From: Duganella aceris
GTDB taxonomy: Bacteria; Pseudomonadota; Gammaproteobacteria; Burkholderiales; Burkholderiaceae_D
Length of the DNA: 64,000 nucleotides
Direction of reading: 5' to 3'
Assembly: GCF_011090165.1 (NCBI RefSeq)
Contig: NZ_JAADJT010000003.1
Coordinates: 124,001-188,000, forward strand
The position numbers and the translations under genes are program-made. The notes beneath the pieces were generated by a model that ran no database searches, was not told the origin of the DNA, and saw nothing but the letters and a program-made list of their open reading frames with translations. Numbering within the stretch: position 1 is the first letter of the stretch; each line of letters begins with the position of its first letter. Of the stretch, positions 19,357 through 27,223 are shown piece by piece.

Positions 19357-19479
19357 TCAATGGCCGGCGGCGCCCTGCACCGCCTGGCCGGCTTTCTGCA
19401 CATCCTTGCCCATGCCGGCGATGGTGTTGCAGCCGGTCAGTACGAAGGCGAGGATGCTCAGTGCGATCAGTTTTTTCAT
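19357..19479 (-). CDS. Entericidin EcnA/B-family small lipoprotein
   Basis: This 40-residue lipoprotein starts MKKLIALSILAFVLTGCNTI, with a lipobox LTGC whose cysteine is residue 17. The mature part GMGKDVQKAGQAVQGAA is the entericidin signature. Entericidins are tiny membrane-anchored lipoproteins described as a toxin/antidote pair in enterobacteria; the function in betaproteobacteria is uncertain. A single copy between leuC and leuD is a recurrent betaproteobacterial arrangement. The gene is 25 bases after leuC and 22 before leuD, so it should be co-transcribed. It is the shortest gene in the window. Confidence 0.88.
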   Translation of the reverse strand: MKKLIALSILAFVLTGCNTIAGMGKDVQKAGQAVQGAAGH

Positions 19480-19504
19480 GATAGGTCTCGGAGGATGATT
19501 GAGA

Positions 19505-20908
19505 TCAGCGCAAAGCGCGTACGTCGACGAAGTGGCCGGCGATACCGGCTGCCGCGGCCATCGCGGGAGACACCAGATGGGTGCGTCCGCCTTGTCCTTG
19601 GCGTCCTTCAAAATTACGGTTGGAGGTGGAGGCGCAGCGCTCGCCCGGTTCCAGGCGGTCGGCGTTCATCGCCAGGCACATCGAGCAGCCCGGTTCGCGC
19701 CACTCGAAGCCGGCATCCTTGAAAATGCGGTCCAGCCCTTCGCGTTCCGCCTGGTCCTTGACCAGGCCCGAGCCCGGCACCACCATCGCCAACTTGACGT
19801 TGGAGGCGCGGTGCTTGCCGCGCACCACGTCGGCGGCGGCGCGCAAGTCCTCGATGCGCGAGTTGGTGCAGGAACCGATGAACACCTTGTCGATGCGGAT
19901 GTCCGCGATCGCGGTGTTCGGCTTCAGGTTCATGTAGACCAGCGCCTTTTCCATCGCGTCGCGTTTGACGCTGTCTTTTTCCAGGTCCGGATCCGGCACC
20001 CGGCCGTCGATCGCGGTCACCATTTCCGGCGAGGTGCCCCAGGTCACCTGCGGCTTGATCTCGGCCGCGTTGAGCGTGACCACCAGGTCGAATTTCGCGC
20101 CGGCGTCGGAATGCAGCGTGCGCCAGTACTCGACCGCGCGGTCCCAGTGCGGACCGGCCGGCGAAAACGGCCGGCCCTTGACGTAGGTGATGGTGGTGTC
20201 GTCGACGCCGATGATGCCGGCGCGCGCGCCCGCCTCGATCGCCATGTTACACACCGTCATCCGGCCTTCCATCGACAGCGCGCGGATGGTCGAACCGCCG
20301 AACTCGATACAGTAGCCGGTGCCGCCGGCGGTGCCGATCTTGCCGATGATGGCCAGCACCACGTCCTTGGCGGTGACGCCGGCCGGCAGCGCGCCGTCGA
20401 CCTGCACCAGCATCGCCTTGGATTTCTTTTGCAGCAGCGTCTGGGTCGCCAGCACGTGCTCGACTTCCGAGGTGCCGATGCCGTGCGCCAGCGCGCCGAA
20501 GGCGCCGTGGGTCGAGGTGTGCGAGTCGCCGCAGACCACGGTCATGCCCGGCAGGGTCGCGCCCTGCTCCGGCCCGATCACGTGGACGATGCCCTGGCGC
20601 TTGTCGTTCATGTTGAAATACGTCAGGCCGTAGGCCTTGGCGTTGTTGTCCAGCGTCTCGACCTGCAGGCGCGAGACCGGATCGGCGATGCCCTCGGCGC
20701 GCGAGGTGGTCGGCACGTTGTGGTCGGCCACCGCCAGGTTGGCCGAGATGCGCCACGGCTGGCGGCCGGCGGCGCGCAGGCCGTCGAAAGCCTGCGGGCT
20801 GGTCACTTCGTGCACCAGGTGGCGGTCGATGTACAGGATGGTGGTGCCGTCTTCCTCGGCCTTGACCACGTGGGATTCCCAGAGTTTGTCGTAGAGCGTC
20901 TTCATCAT
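19505..20908 (-). CDS. leuC: 3-isopropylmalate dehydratase large subunit
   Basis: The 467-residue aconitase-family protein carries the expected [4Fe-4S] ligands: one Cys in [20 protein letters not shown] and two in GCSMCLAMN. The active-site segment [21 protein letters not shown] is also present. It forms the isopropylmalate isomerase with LeuD. Two adjacent ATGs (20908 and 20905) are both possible; a GGAAG site upstream suits 20908. It is the first gene of the leuC-entericidin-leuD-leuB-asd run. The 205 bases upstream hold the cheA terminator but no leader peptide that I recognise. Confidence 0.96.
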   Translation of the reverse strand: MMKTLYDKLWESHVVKAEEDGTTILYIDRHLVHEVTSPQAFDGLRAAGRQPWRISANLAVADHNVPTTSRAEGIADPVSRLQVETLDNNAKAYGLTYFNMNDKRQGIVHVIGPEQGATLPGMTVVCGDSHTSTHGAFGALAHGIGTSEVEHVLATQTLLQKKSKAMLVQVDGALPAGVTAKDVVLAIIGKIGTAGGTGYCIEFGGSTIRALSMEGRMTVCNMAIEAGARAGIIGVDDTTITYVKGRPFSPAGPHWDRAVEYWRTLHSDAGAKFDLVVTLNAAEIKPQVTWGTSPEMVTAIDGRVPDPDLEKDSVKRDAMEKALVYMNLKPNTAIADIRIDKVFIGSCTNSRIEDLRAAADVVRGKHRASNVKLAMVVPGSGLVKDQAEREGLDRIFKDAGFEWREPGCSMCLAMNADRLEPGERCASTSNRNFEGRQGQGGRTHLVSPAMAAAAGIAGHFVDVRALR

Positions 20909-21058
20909 GATGTGTGCTTCCAGCTACTGCTTGTGTGAGTGATCCACTTCGATTATGCCATAGTGTGCAAGCCGACCGCGGCCGCCGCCGCCCCGGCCTC
21001 GTGAGCCGGCGCGGTTCCGCGCGTCGTTGCAACCAGAATGACTCCTTTAAAAACGGTG

Positions 21059-21088
21059 AAAAAAAAGCCTGCGTGGACGCAGGCTTTT
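21059..21088 (-). terminator. Rho-independent terminator after cheA
   Basis: AAAAGCCTGCG (21063-21073) pairs with CGCAGGCTTTT (21078-21088) around a TGGA loop. On the minus strand, after cheA, the stem runs into eight T (complement of 21059-21066). It is a strong terminator that isolates cheA from the leu operon. Confidence 0.9.
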
Positions 21089-21113
21089 GGGCTTACTGGC
21101 CTTGTCTTTTCGA

Positions 21114-23012
21114 CTAGGCCGCCATGCGTACACTACCTCGACATCCGTCCATTAGGAAGGATAGGCCCACCACTAGCACCAGTTCGCCTTCGGCGGAACG
21201 GGCGGTGCCGGTGATGCCCTCGACGGTAATCGCGGTCATCGGTTTGATCACCAGGTCGGCGGTGCCGTCGACCGCTTCCACCGCCAGGATGTACGGTTGT
21301 GGCGCGGCGACAACAATGCCCACCTTCTCGCGGCAGCTCTCGTAGCCCAGCGAGTCGGCCAGCGAACGCACCGGCAGCGGGCGGCCCTGGTCCTTCAGCA
21401 CCGGCGCGCCGCCGACTTCCATGAACACTTCCGGCAGCTCGACCACGCGCTGCACCACGGCCATCGGCAGCGCCAGCGCGGCGCCCGAGGTCGAGACCAG
21501 CATGGTCGGCACGATCGACAACTCGATCGGCAGGCGGATGGCGAACTTGGTGCCCTTGCCCAGCGACGATTCGATATGGATGGCGCCACGGTTCTTCTCG
21601 ACGGCGGTCTTGACCACGTCCATGCCGACGCCGCGTCCGGAGACGCTGGACGCCACTTCCTTGGTCGAGAAACCCGGCAAGAATACCAGCTGGAAGCATT
21701 CGTCGTTGCTCAGGTTGGCCGATTCGCTGATCAGGCCCTTTTGCTGGGCCTTGGCGCGCAGCACCACCGGATCCATGCCCTTGCCGTCGTCCTGCAGCAC
21801 GATCATGACGCTGTTGGCTTCCTGCCACGCTTTCAGCGAGATGTAGGATTTGGCGGGCTTGCCGGCGGCCAGGCGGTCCTCCGGCGATTCGACGCCGTGG
21901 TCCAGCGAGTTGCGCAGCATGTGCACCAGCGGATCGTACAGGCTGTCCACCACCACGCGGTCGACTTCGGTCTCCGCGCCTTCGATGGTCAGTTCGACGT
22001 CCTTGCCCAAGTCCTTGGCCAGCTCGCGCACCAGGCGCGGGAATTTCTGGAACAGGCGGCCGACCGGCTGCATGCGGGTCGCCAGCGTGGCGCGCTGCAG
22101 TTCGGTGGAGTAGCGCGAGGCGCGTTCCAGCGTTTCCGCCAGCGTCGCCATCAGCGTCTGGGCCTGGCCCTCGAATTTGAATTGCAGCAAGCGTTCCAGC
22201 AACACGGCGGCCTGGTTGGCGGCCTGCACCGATTCGCCGGCCACTTCCAGCAGCGCGTCGAGCTTGACGGCGTCGACGCGGATCGATTCTTCCTTGGCCG
22301 GCGCGGCGTGCGGACGCTCTTCGCGCTTTTCGCTGGGCTCGCGCACGCGGGTCGCCGGCGCGACCTGCACGGCGGCGGCCACGGCCGCGAGTTCGGCGGC
22401 CGGAATCGGCGCCGACGGGGCGGCCACCGGCGCGGCGACCGCAGCCACCGCAGGGCGGGTGTAGCTGCCGGCCGGCATTACGGCCTCATACATGCCTTCC
22501 CAATCCAGGCCGCCTGCGGACGGGGCGGCGGATGGCGCGGCCACGGCGGCGACCGCGACCGGGGCGGCGACCGGCGCCGGGGCCGCTACCGGGGCGGCGG
22601 CGGCCGGCTTGGCCGGCGCCGCCTGGGTCTTGCCTTCGATGGCGTCGGTCAGCAGGACCTCCAGGTCCTTCGGCAGCGCCGGCAGGCTGTCCGGCTCGGC
22701 GCCGTTGCTCAATTCGGCGAGTTGGTCGGCGACGAAGCCCGACGCTTGCAGCGCCGCCTCGATCGCCAGCGGCGTGACCGGCGCGGCGCCGGTGCGCAGC
22801 GCGTCGAACAGGTTCTCGGTCAGGTGGCAGGCGGTGACCATCGCCGGCAGGCCCATGAAACCGGCGCCGCCCTTGATCGTATGGAAGGAGCGGAAGACGG
22901 CGTTCAGTGTTTCCTTATTGTCCGGGTCGCGTTCGAGCCGCAGCAGATGCTCTTCCACATTGACCGCAAGATCCATCGCCTCGACGACGAAATCCTTGAG
23001 CATATCGTCCAT
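21114..23012 (-). CDS. cheA: Chemotaxis histidine kinase CheA
   Basis: The 632-residue kinase has an Hpt (P1) domain with His44 in FRSFHTIKGGAGF, and a long Ala/Pro-rich linker (about 130-240) where a P2 CheY-binding domain would be expected. A dimerisation domain follows (about 245-310), then an ATPase domain with N box VHMLRNSLDHGVE, G1 DDGKGMD and G2 GRGVGMDVVK. The C-terminal CheW-like domain runs from about 500. It phosphorylates CheY-type regulators in response to receptors. The ATG overlaps the cheZ stop by one base (TAATG). No cheW, cheY, cheR, cheB or receptor gene is nearby, so it may serve a dispersed or non-flagellar system. A strong terminator follows. Confidence 0.92.
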   Translation of the reverse strand: MDDMLKDFVVEAMDLAVNVEEHLLRLERDPDNKETLNAVFRSFHTIKGGAGFMGLPAMVTACHLTENLFDALRTGAAPVTPLAIEAALQASGFVADQLAELSNGAEPDSLPALPKDLEVLLTDAIEGKTQAAPAKPAAAAPVAAPAPVAAPVAVAAVAAPSAAPSAGGLDWEGMYEAVMPAGSYTRPAVAAVAAPVAAPSAPIPAAELAAVAAAVQVAPATRVREPSEKREERPHAAPAKEESIRVDAVKLDALLEVAGESVQAANQAAVLLERLLQFKFEGQAQTLMATLAETLERASRYSTELQRATLATRMQPVGRLFQKFPRLVRELAKDLGKDVELTIEGAETEVDRVVVDSLYDPLVHMLRNSLDHGVESPEDRLAAGKPAKSYISLKAWQEANSVMIVLQDDGKGMDPVVLRAKAQQKGLISESANLSNDECFQLVFLPGFSTKEVASSVSGRGVGMDVVKTAVEKNRGAIHIESSLGKGTKFAIRLPIELSIVPTMLVSTSGAALALPMAVVQRVVELPEVFMEVGGAPVLKDQGRPLPVRSLADSLGYESCREKVGIVVAAPQPYILAVEAVDGTADLVIKPMTAITVEGITGTARSAEGELVLVVGLSFLMDGCRGSVRMAA

Positions 23013-23848
23013 TAGAATCCCAGATCAGCAAGCAGGTCGTCGACATTGTCCTGGTTCAACGCCACGGCTGGAGCCGATGGGCCGGACATCAGGGACACTT
23101 CTTTTTGTGCAATCTTCTCGCGCACCGCCGGCGGCGCGTTGTCGCGCAACAGCTCCGCCAGTTCGTGCTCGACGGTCTTGGTGATGTTCACCACTTTTTT
23201 GATCAGCTGGCCGGTGATGTCCTGGAAATCCTGGGCCATCATGATTTCCAGCAAGCGGGCCTTTTCCGACTCGGTGGCGGCCGACACCGCGACCGCGAAG
23301 GCCTGCGAGTCGCCGGCCAGTTGCTTGAACTGGTCCAGGCTCAGCTTGCCGGCGAACAGCTCGGCCCAGCGGGTTTCCATGTCCTTCGATTGTTTCGACA
23401 ACACGTCCTGGGCCGGCATGCCTTCGTCCAGCGTGTTGAGCACCTTGTTGGCGGCCTGTTCGGTCAGCGTGGCGACGTATTCCAGGCGGTCCTGGGCGTC
23501 GTTGATCTGGGTCGAGGCCTCGGTCAGCGCCTTGTCGTAGCCGAGTTCGCGCAGCGAATCGTGCAACAGGCGCACGATGCCGCCCAAGCGCTCGAACATC
23601 GGCTTGTCGCCGCCCTCTTCGCCTTCGGCCGGCTCGGCGGCGGCTGCGGCGGCCGGAGCGGGCGCCGGGGCCGGGGCCGGTGCGGCGGCGGCGGGACGGG
23701 CCGACGCTACTTGATCAAACAGGCTTTCCAGGTCATCTTCCGCAGCGGCGGCCGGTGCTGGGGCAGGCGCTGGAGCGGACGCTGCGGTCTTGCTCTGAGC
23801 AGACACTTCTTCAAATAATGCGTCGAAATCATCAGCGGCGTTAGTCAT
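23012..23848 (-). CDS. cheZ: Protein phosphatase CheZ
   Basis: The 278-residue protein has the CheZ four-helix bundle with the catalytic pair Asp210 and Gln214 in AQDFQDITGQLIKK, matching E. coli Asp143 and Gln147. The C-terminal CheY-binding helix (DNVDDLLADLGF) is also present. It dephosphorylates CheY-P. The N-terminal 80 residues are Ala/Pro-rich and contain two further acidic motifs (DDFDALFEEV and DDLESLFDQV) similar to that tail helix. The ATG at 23848 is preferred over 23875 because an AGGA site precedes it. It is translationally coupled to cheA. Confidence 0.92.
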   Translation of the reverse strand: MTNAADDFDALFEEVSAQSKTAASAPAPAPAPAAAAEDDLESLFDQVASARPAAAAPAPAPAPAPAAAAAAEPAEGEEGGDKPMFERLGGIVRLLHDSLRELGYDKALTEASTQINDAQDRLEYVATLTEQAANKVLNTLDEGMPAQDVLSKQSKDMETRWAELFAGKLSLDQFKQLAGDSQAFAVAVSAATESEKARLLEIMMAQDFQDITGQLIKKVVNITKTVEHELAELLRDNAPPAVREKIAQKEVSLMSGPSAPAVALNQDNVDDLLADLGF

Positions 23849-24068
23849 AATTCCTGCTTCTCCATAATTTGTCAAAATTGCTGCCTAAACCAGCCGGCGA
23901 TGGGACGCGCTTCGCCAGCAAGTTTACTGTTCTATCGTATTTGCAGATACTAACATTGGATAGATCGCCAAAGTACGCCTGAGACACAAAAGTAGTGCCT
24001 GAATGCAAAAAAAACCCGGCGCGAAGTCGAAATGTACACACTCTGGCCACAGTATAAAGCTGTTTTAT

Positions 24069-24082
24069 TTGATAAACATCAA
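24069..24082 (+). promoter_or_regulatory. FNR/ANR box upstream of uspA
   Basis: TTGATAAACATCAA is an exact match to the FNR consensus TTGAT-N4-ATCAA. A -10-like GTAAAT at 24105-24110 puts the likely start near 24117, about 41.5 bases from the centre of the box, the class II activator spacing. It is the only clear signal in the 310-base gap 23849-24158; no convincing cheZ promoter was found there. Confidence 0.88.
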
Positions 24083-24158
24083 GTCTTTCCATACTAACAA
24101 TAATGTAAATCGCGACTACAATGAAACCGTGACGCGGGGTTTGAAAAGGAGATTGACC

Positions 24159-24632
24159 ATGTATAGCAAAATCTTGATCACGACCGACGGTTCCGCCGTC
24201 TCCAGCAAAACCGCCTGCGCCGGCGTCACCTTCGCCGAGCAGCTCGGCGCCGAGGTGCTGGCGCTGTTCGTGGCGCCCGAGTACCAGTACCCGATCTACG
24301 TCGAGATCATTCCCCCCAGCTATCCCAGCGAGGACGAATACCGCGCCGCCATGCGGCGCGCCGGCGCCGAGCACACCCAGGACGTGGTCGACTCCTGCGC
24401 CCGGCGCGGCGTGCGCTGCGAAACCATGACCGCGTTCGCCGAAAGCGCGGCGCTGAAAATCGTCGATGTGGCGCAGAGCAACGGCTGCGACCTGATCTTC
24501 ATGGGCTCGCACGGACGCAGCGGCTGGGGCCAACTCTTGCTGGGCAGTGTAACCAACAAGGTGCTGTCCCATTCCAGGATACCGGTGCTGGTGCACCGCC
24601 TGATCAAAGAGCCAACCGCAAATAAAAAGTAA
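24159..24632 (+). CDS. Universal stress protein, UspA family
   Basis: This 157-residue single Usp domain starts MYSKILITTDGSAVSSKT and ends with the nucleotide-binding loop GSHGRSGWGQLLLGSVTNKVL (G-x2-G-x9-G-S type). That loop suggests an ATP-binding rather than a non-binding UspA. Usp proteins help cells survive stress and, when FNR/ANR-controlled, anaerobic energy starvation. The ATG at 24159 follows a strong AAAAGGAGA site. A consensus FNR box lies 77 bases upstream. An AT-only stem (24622-24648) overlaps the stop codon and is too weak to call a terminator. Confidence 0.93.
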   Translation: MYSKILITTDGSAVSSKTACAGVTFAEQLGAEVLALFVAPEYQYPIYVEIIPPSYPSEDEYRAAMRRAGAEHTQDVVDSCARRGVRCETMTAFAESAALKIVDVAQSNGCDLIFMGSHGRSGWGQLLLGSVTNKVLSHSRIPVLVHRLIKEPTANKK

Positions 24633-24719
24633 GTTTCATACTTTTTATAGTAACATTCGCGGGTTGATTCAAACGCAACACCTTTTACTCTTAATCACTT
24701 TCGATAGCAGCCCCTTCCT

Positions 24720-25364
24720 ATGATTCGTATAGTCATCGCGGACGACCACACCATCATGCGTGAGGGTCTCAAGCGCATACTCGACGGCGCCCCGGACATC
24801 GACATCGTAGGCGAGGCCATCGACGGCTTCGAGGTGCTCGGCCACGTGCGCCAGGGCGGCTTCGACCTGCTGTTGCTGGACTTGTCGATGCCCGGCCGCA
24901 GCGGCGTCGACCTGATTCGCCAGATCAAGGCCGAGGCGCCCAAGCTGGCGATCCTGATCCTCACCATGCACGAGGAGGAGCAGTACGCGGTGCGCGCCAT
25001 CCGCGCCGGCGCCCAGGGCTACCTGACCAAGGAAAGCGCCGGCACCCAGCTGGTAGGCGCGATCCGCAAGGTGGCCTCGGGCCGCCCGTACATCAGCACC
25101 GAGGTGGCGGAGCAGCTGGCGCTGAACATCATGATGCCGAACGAGAGTTTGTTGCATAAACAGCTGTCGGACCGCGAGTTCGAAGTGTTTTCGCTGTTGG
25201 TCGCCGGCAAGTCGATCACCGAGATCGCCAACAGCCTGCACCTCAGCGTCAAAACCGTCAGCACCCACAAAACCCGCATCATGCAGAAGATGGGCATGAA
25301 TTCCCTCTCGGAGATGGTGCAATATGCCGTCGCCCATCGGCTGTTATCCCCGTTTAAAACCTGA
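24720..25364 (+). CDS. NarL/FixJ-type response regulator
   Basis: The 214-residue regulator has a receiver domain with phospho-acceptor Asp54 (LLLDLSMPGRSG), the Asp8/Asp9 acidic pair, Thr in ILTMHEEEQ and Lys in YLTKESA. A LuxR-type helix-turn-helix (LSDREFEVFSLLVAGKSITEIANSLHLSVKTVSTHKTRI) follows at about 145-210. No sensor kinase gene is adjacent, so its partner is unknown. It lies between the FNR-box-driven uspA and a CRP/FNR regulator, suggesting an oxygen or redox stress circuit. A 16-base palindrome typical of RcsB/BvgA-like sites follows 15 bases after its stop codon. Confidence 0.92.
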   Translation: MIRIVIADDHTIMREGLKRILDGAPDIDIVGEAIDGFEVLGHVRQGGFDLLLLDLSMPGRSGVDLIRQIKAEAPKLAILILTMHEEEQYAVRAIRAGAQGYLTKESAGTQLVGAIRKVASGRPYISTEVAEQLALNIMMPNESLLHKQLSDREFEVFSLLVAGKSITEIANSLHLSVKTVSTHKTRIMQKMGMNSLSEMVQYAVAHRLLSPFKT

Positions 25365-25379
25365 GGACCAGACTGGGCA

Positions 25380-25395
25380 GTAGGAAGATTCCTAC
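25380..25395. promoter_or_regulatory. GTAGGAA-GA-TTCCTAC palindrome, possible NarL/RcsB-type operator
   Basis: GTAGGAAGATTCCTAC is a perfect inverted repeat between the response regulator and the CRP/FNR gene. It matches the RcsB-type box TAAGAATATTCCTA at 12 of 14 positions. A related half-site, ACGTAGGAG on the minus strand, lies at 25409-25417. Regulation of the downstream gene is inferred from position only. Confidence 0.5.
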
Positions 25396-25570
25396 AATGC
25401 TGCGCTGGCTCCTACGTCCATATTCAGCTATTGCTGATATCTATCTCCCCCTCCTGTTGGCATACTGAAACCATCGATTCATGCTGCATGGCTACAGCAT
25501 TCGCAGCAGGATTCCGCACGGCACCAGTACCGACCCTACGAATAGCAATACCTGTCTACAGGAGATGATT

Positions 25571-26428
25571 ATGCTGTCCACGCAAACGTCTGAAATTCGT
25601 CCATCCACGACGGCGACCATGCAGTCATCGTCGATGGAAGCCGGCCGCCAGCGTCAGGGGCGGCTGTGGTCGAACCTGAAAGAGGTCTGCGATCTGCTGC
25701 ACATCCCGGCCGCCTGTTCGGTGACCACCGAGGAATTGCTGTTCCAGCACGTGCAGTTCAAGACCGGCCAGCGCATCCACACCATCGGCCAACCGTTCGA
25801 CACCTTATACATCGTCAACTCCGGCTTCCTCAAGACGGTGCTGATCGACGAGTTCGGCAACGAGCAGGTGCTCAGCTTCCCGATGAAGGGCGACATGCTG
25901 GGCGTCGACGGCATCCACACCCGCCACTACTCGTCGGAGGCGGTGGCGTTGTCCGACTGCGACCTGATCCTGCTGCCGTTCAAGAAGCTGACCGCGCTCG
26001 GCCGCGTCCACCTGGAGCTGGAAAACATGATGTACGGCGTCATGAGCCGCGAGCTGGTGCGGGAACAGGCGATGATCGGCATGCTGGGCGCGCTCAGCGC
26101 CGAGGCGCGGGTGGCGCGCTTCCTGGTGGCGCTGGCCGAGCGCTTCTCCCAGATGGGCTATTCGAGCAAGCTGTTCAACCTGCGCATGACGCGCCACGAA
26201 ATCGGCAGCTATCTGGGGTTGACGCTGGAAACCGTCAGCCGCACCTTGTCGGCCTTCAACGAGATCGGTCTGATCAGCGTGGACCAGCGCACCATCGGCA
26301 TCAAGGATGCGGAGGCGCTGAAAACGCTGCGCCGGCTGCCGCCGTCGCGCACCCGCGCCAAGCAGCAGGCGACCGCCAAGACCAAGGGCGAAACCATCGC
26401 CCCGGCCCAATTGCTGGCCGCACTGTAA
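25571..26428 (+). CDS. CRP/FNR-family transcriptional regulator
   Basis: The 285-residue protein has a cyclic-nucleotide-type beta-roll (about 50-165) and a C-terminal helix-turn-helix. The recognition helix GLTLETVSRTLSAF keeps the E-x2-SR pattern of FNR, so TTGAT-N4-ATCAA is the expected target. The N-terminus has only two cysteines (in EVCDLLHIPAACS), nine residues apart, plus one in ALSDCDLILLPF that aligns with E. coli FNR Cys122. The C-x2-C-x5-C cluster of FNR is absent. ATG at 25571 has an AGGAG site at the right distance. The extra C-terminal 40 residues are basic and low in complexity. A consensus FNR box lies 1.5 kb upstream at uspA, and a terminator follows. Confidence 0.9.
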   Translation: MLSTQTSEIRPSTTATMQSSSMEAGRQRQGRLWSNLKEVCDLLHIPAACSVTTEELLFQHVQFKTGQRIHTIGQPFDTLYIVNSGFLKTVLIDEFGNEQVLSFPMKGDMLGVDGIHTRHYSSEAVALSDCDLILLPFKKLTALGRVHLELENMMYGVMSRELVREQAMIGMLGALSAEARVARFLVALAERFSQMGYSSKLFNLRMTRHEIGSYLGLTLETVSRTLSAFNEIGLISVDQRTIGIKDAEALKTLRRLPPSRTRAKQQATAKTKGETIAPAQLLAAL

Positions 26429-26452
26429 ACCGCTTTGTATAACCCAGCCTTG

Positions 26453-26480
26453 GGCCCGGTCTTCCGCCGGGCCTTTTTTT
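26453..26480 (+). terminator. Rho-independent terminator after the CRP/FNR gene
   Basis: GGCCCGG (26453-26459) pairs with CCGGGCC (26467-26473), followed by seven T at 26474-26480. It is a compact GC stem with a clear T-run, 24 bases after the stop codon. Confidence 0.92.
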
Positions 26481-26545
26481 CGTTCTCCTGATCATTACGT
26501 ATCAAATAACGCTTGCATTCCGCCCTTGCATCCACAATAATGAAT

Positions 26546-26564
26546 GCAAATACGAATCATTCTT
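26546..26564 (+). promoter_or_regulatory. Candidate Fur box upstream of hemP
   Basis: GCAAATACGAATCATTCTT matches the 19-base Fur consensus at about 12 positions, mainly in the right half (AATCATT). It lies 19 bases before the hemP start codon and six before its AAGGAG ribosome site. It is weaker than the Fur box at 33076, but hemP genes are commonly Fur-controlled. Confidence 0.55.
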
Positions 26565-26583
26565 ATTTAAGGAGAAAACGACC

Positions 26584-26784
26584 ATGACCACGACCGTCCC
26601 CGCCACGCCGCCGGCCATCAGCGCCCGTCCAGCCCACACCGCGTCGATGCAGGCCATCGTTCCGGTCAAGCGCGTCACCACCGCCGGCCTGATGGAGTCC
26701 GGCCGCGAGCTCGAAATCGAACATGCGGGCCGGATCTACCGCCTGCGCATCACCCAGCTGAACAAGCTGATTCTCACCGCTTAA
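26584..26784 (+). CDS. hemP: Hemin uptake protein HemP
   Basis: This 66-residue protein ends with the HemP core: ELEIEHAGRIYRLRITQLNKLILT, preceded by VTTAGLMESGR. HemP is a small DNA-binding or regulatory protein needed for haem uptake gene expression in Burkholderia and relatives. The N-terminal 25 residues are low in complexity. The start at 26584 has a good ribosome site (AAGGAG). No haem receptor or HmuTUV gene is next to it; instead two genes of unknown role follow on the same strand after 92 bases. Confidence 0.9.
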   Translation: MTTTVPATPPAISARPAHTASMQAIVPVKRVTTAGLMESGRELEIEHAGRIYRLRITQLNKLILTA

Positions 26785-26876
26785 CTGTGCGTTAAAAGGG
26801 CGCCGCCGCGCCCACTCCCCTGAGCAGCCAGCCAAACCGCCAGCCACCCTCTCCACTCTTCAATCAGGAGCGTCTG

Positions 26877-27209
26877 ATGGCCATAGACCGTAGCAATCCG
26901 ATTTTTCTCGCCCCGACCCACGGCGGACACAATCCAGAACTGATGCTGTCCGCAGTGCTGCACCTGATGTCGCACTACATGGCCGGCAACGACGACGCCA
27001 GCGGCTGTGTGAAGCTGGCATCGGTCATCGAACGCCACCTGAAAGCGCTGGCCAGCCTGCCCGATCTGGCGCCGGTGCTGAGCGCCACCTGCCAGCAACT
27101 GTCCGAGCAATGGGCCGGCGTGGTCGAGCGCAATATGCACGAACAGGAAAAGACCAATTTCCTCAGCCGCATCATGGCGCGGGCCCGTACCGCTCCAGCC
27201 ACAGCCTAA
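26877..27209 (+). CDS. Conserved-looking small helical protein downstream of hemP
   Basis: The 110-residue protein is mostly helical, with the segments PELMLSAVLHLMSHYMAG, ASVIERHLKALASLPDLAPVLSATCQQLSEQW and VVERNMHEQEKTNFLSRIMARAR. It has no signal peptide or transmembrane helix, two cysteines, and several histidines near the N-terminus (APTHGGHNPE, HLMSHY). I do not recognise the family. The ATG at 26877 has an AGGAG site. It lies between hemP and the DUF2325 gene, 14 bases from the latter, which suggests an iron- or haem-related role. Confidence 0.8.
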   Translation: MAIDRSNPIFLAPTHGGHNPELMLSAVLHLMSHYMAGNDDASGCVKLASVIERHLKALASLPDLAPVLSATCQQLSEQWAGVVERNMHEQEKTNFLSRIMARARTAPATA

Positions 27210-27223
27210 GCGGAGCGTCCCCC

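Noticed and set aside
23849..24000. A sigma-28 promoter for cheZ-cheA
   Set aside because: TAAA followed by a GC-rich block occurs on the minus strand, but the GCCGATAA half is not convincingly present.
24622..24648. AT-rich stem at the uspA stop codon as a terminator
   Set aside because: The stem consists almost only of A-T pairs and has no following T-run; stability is too low to call.
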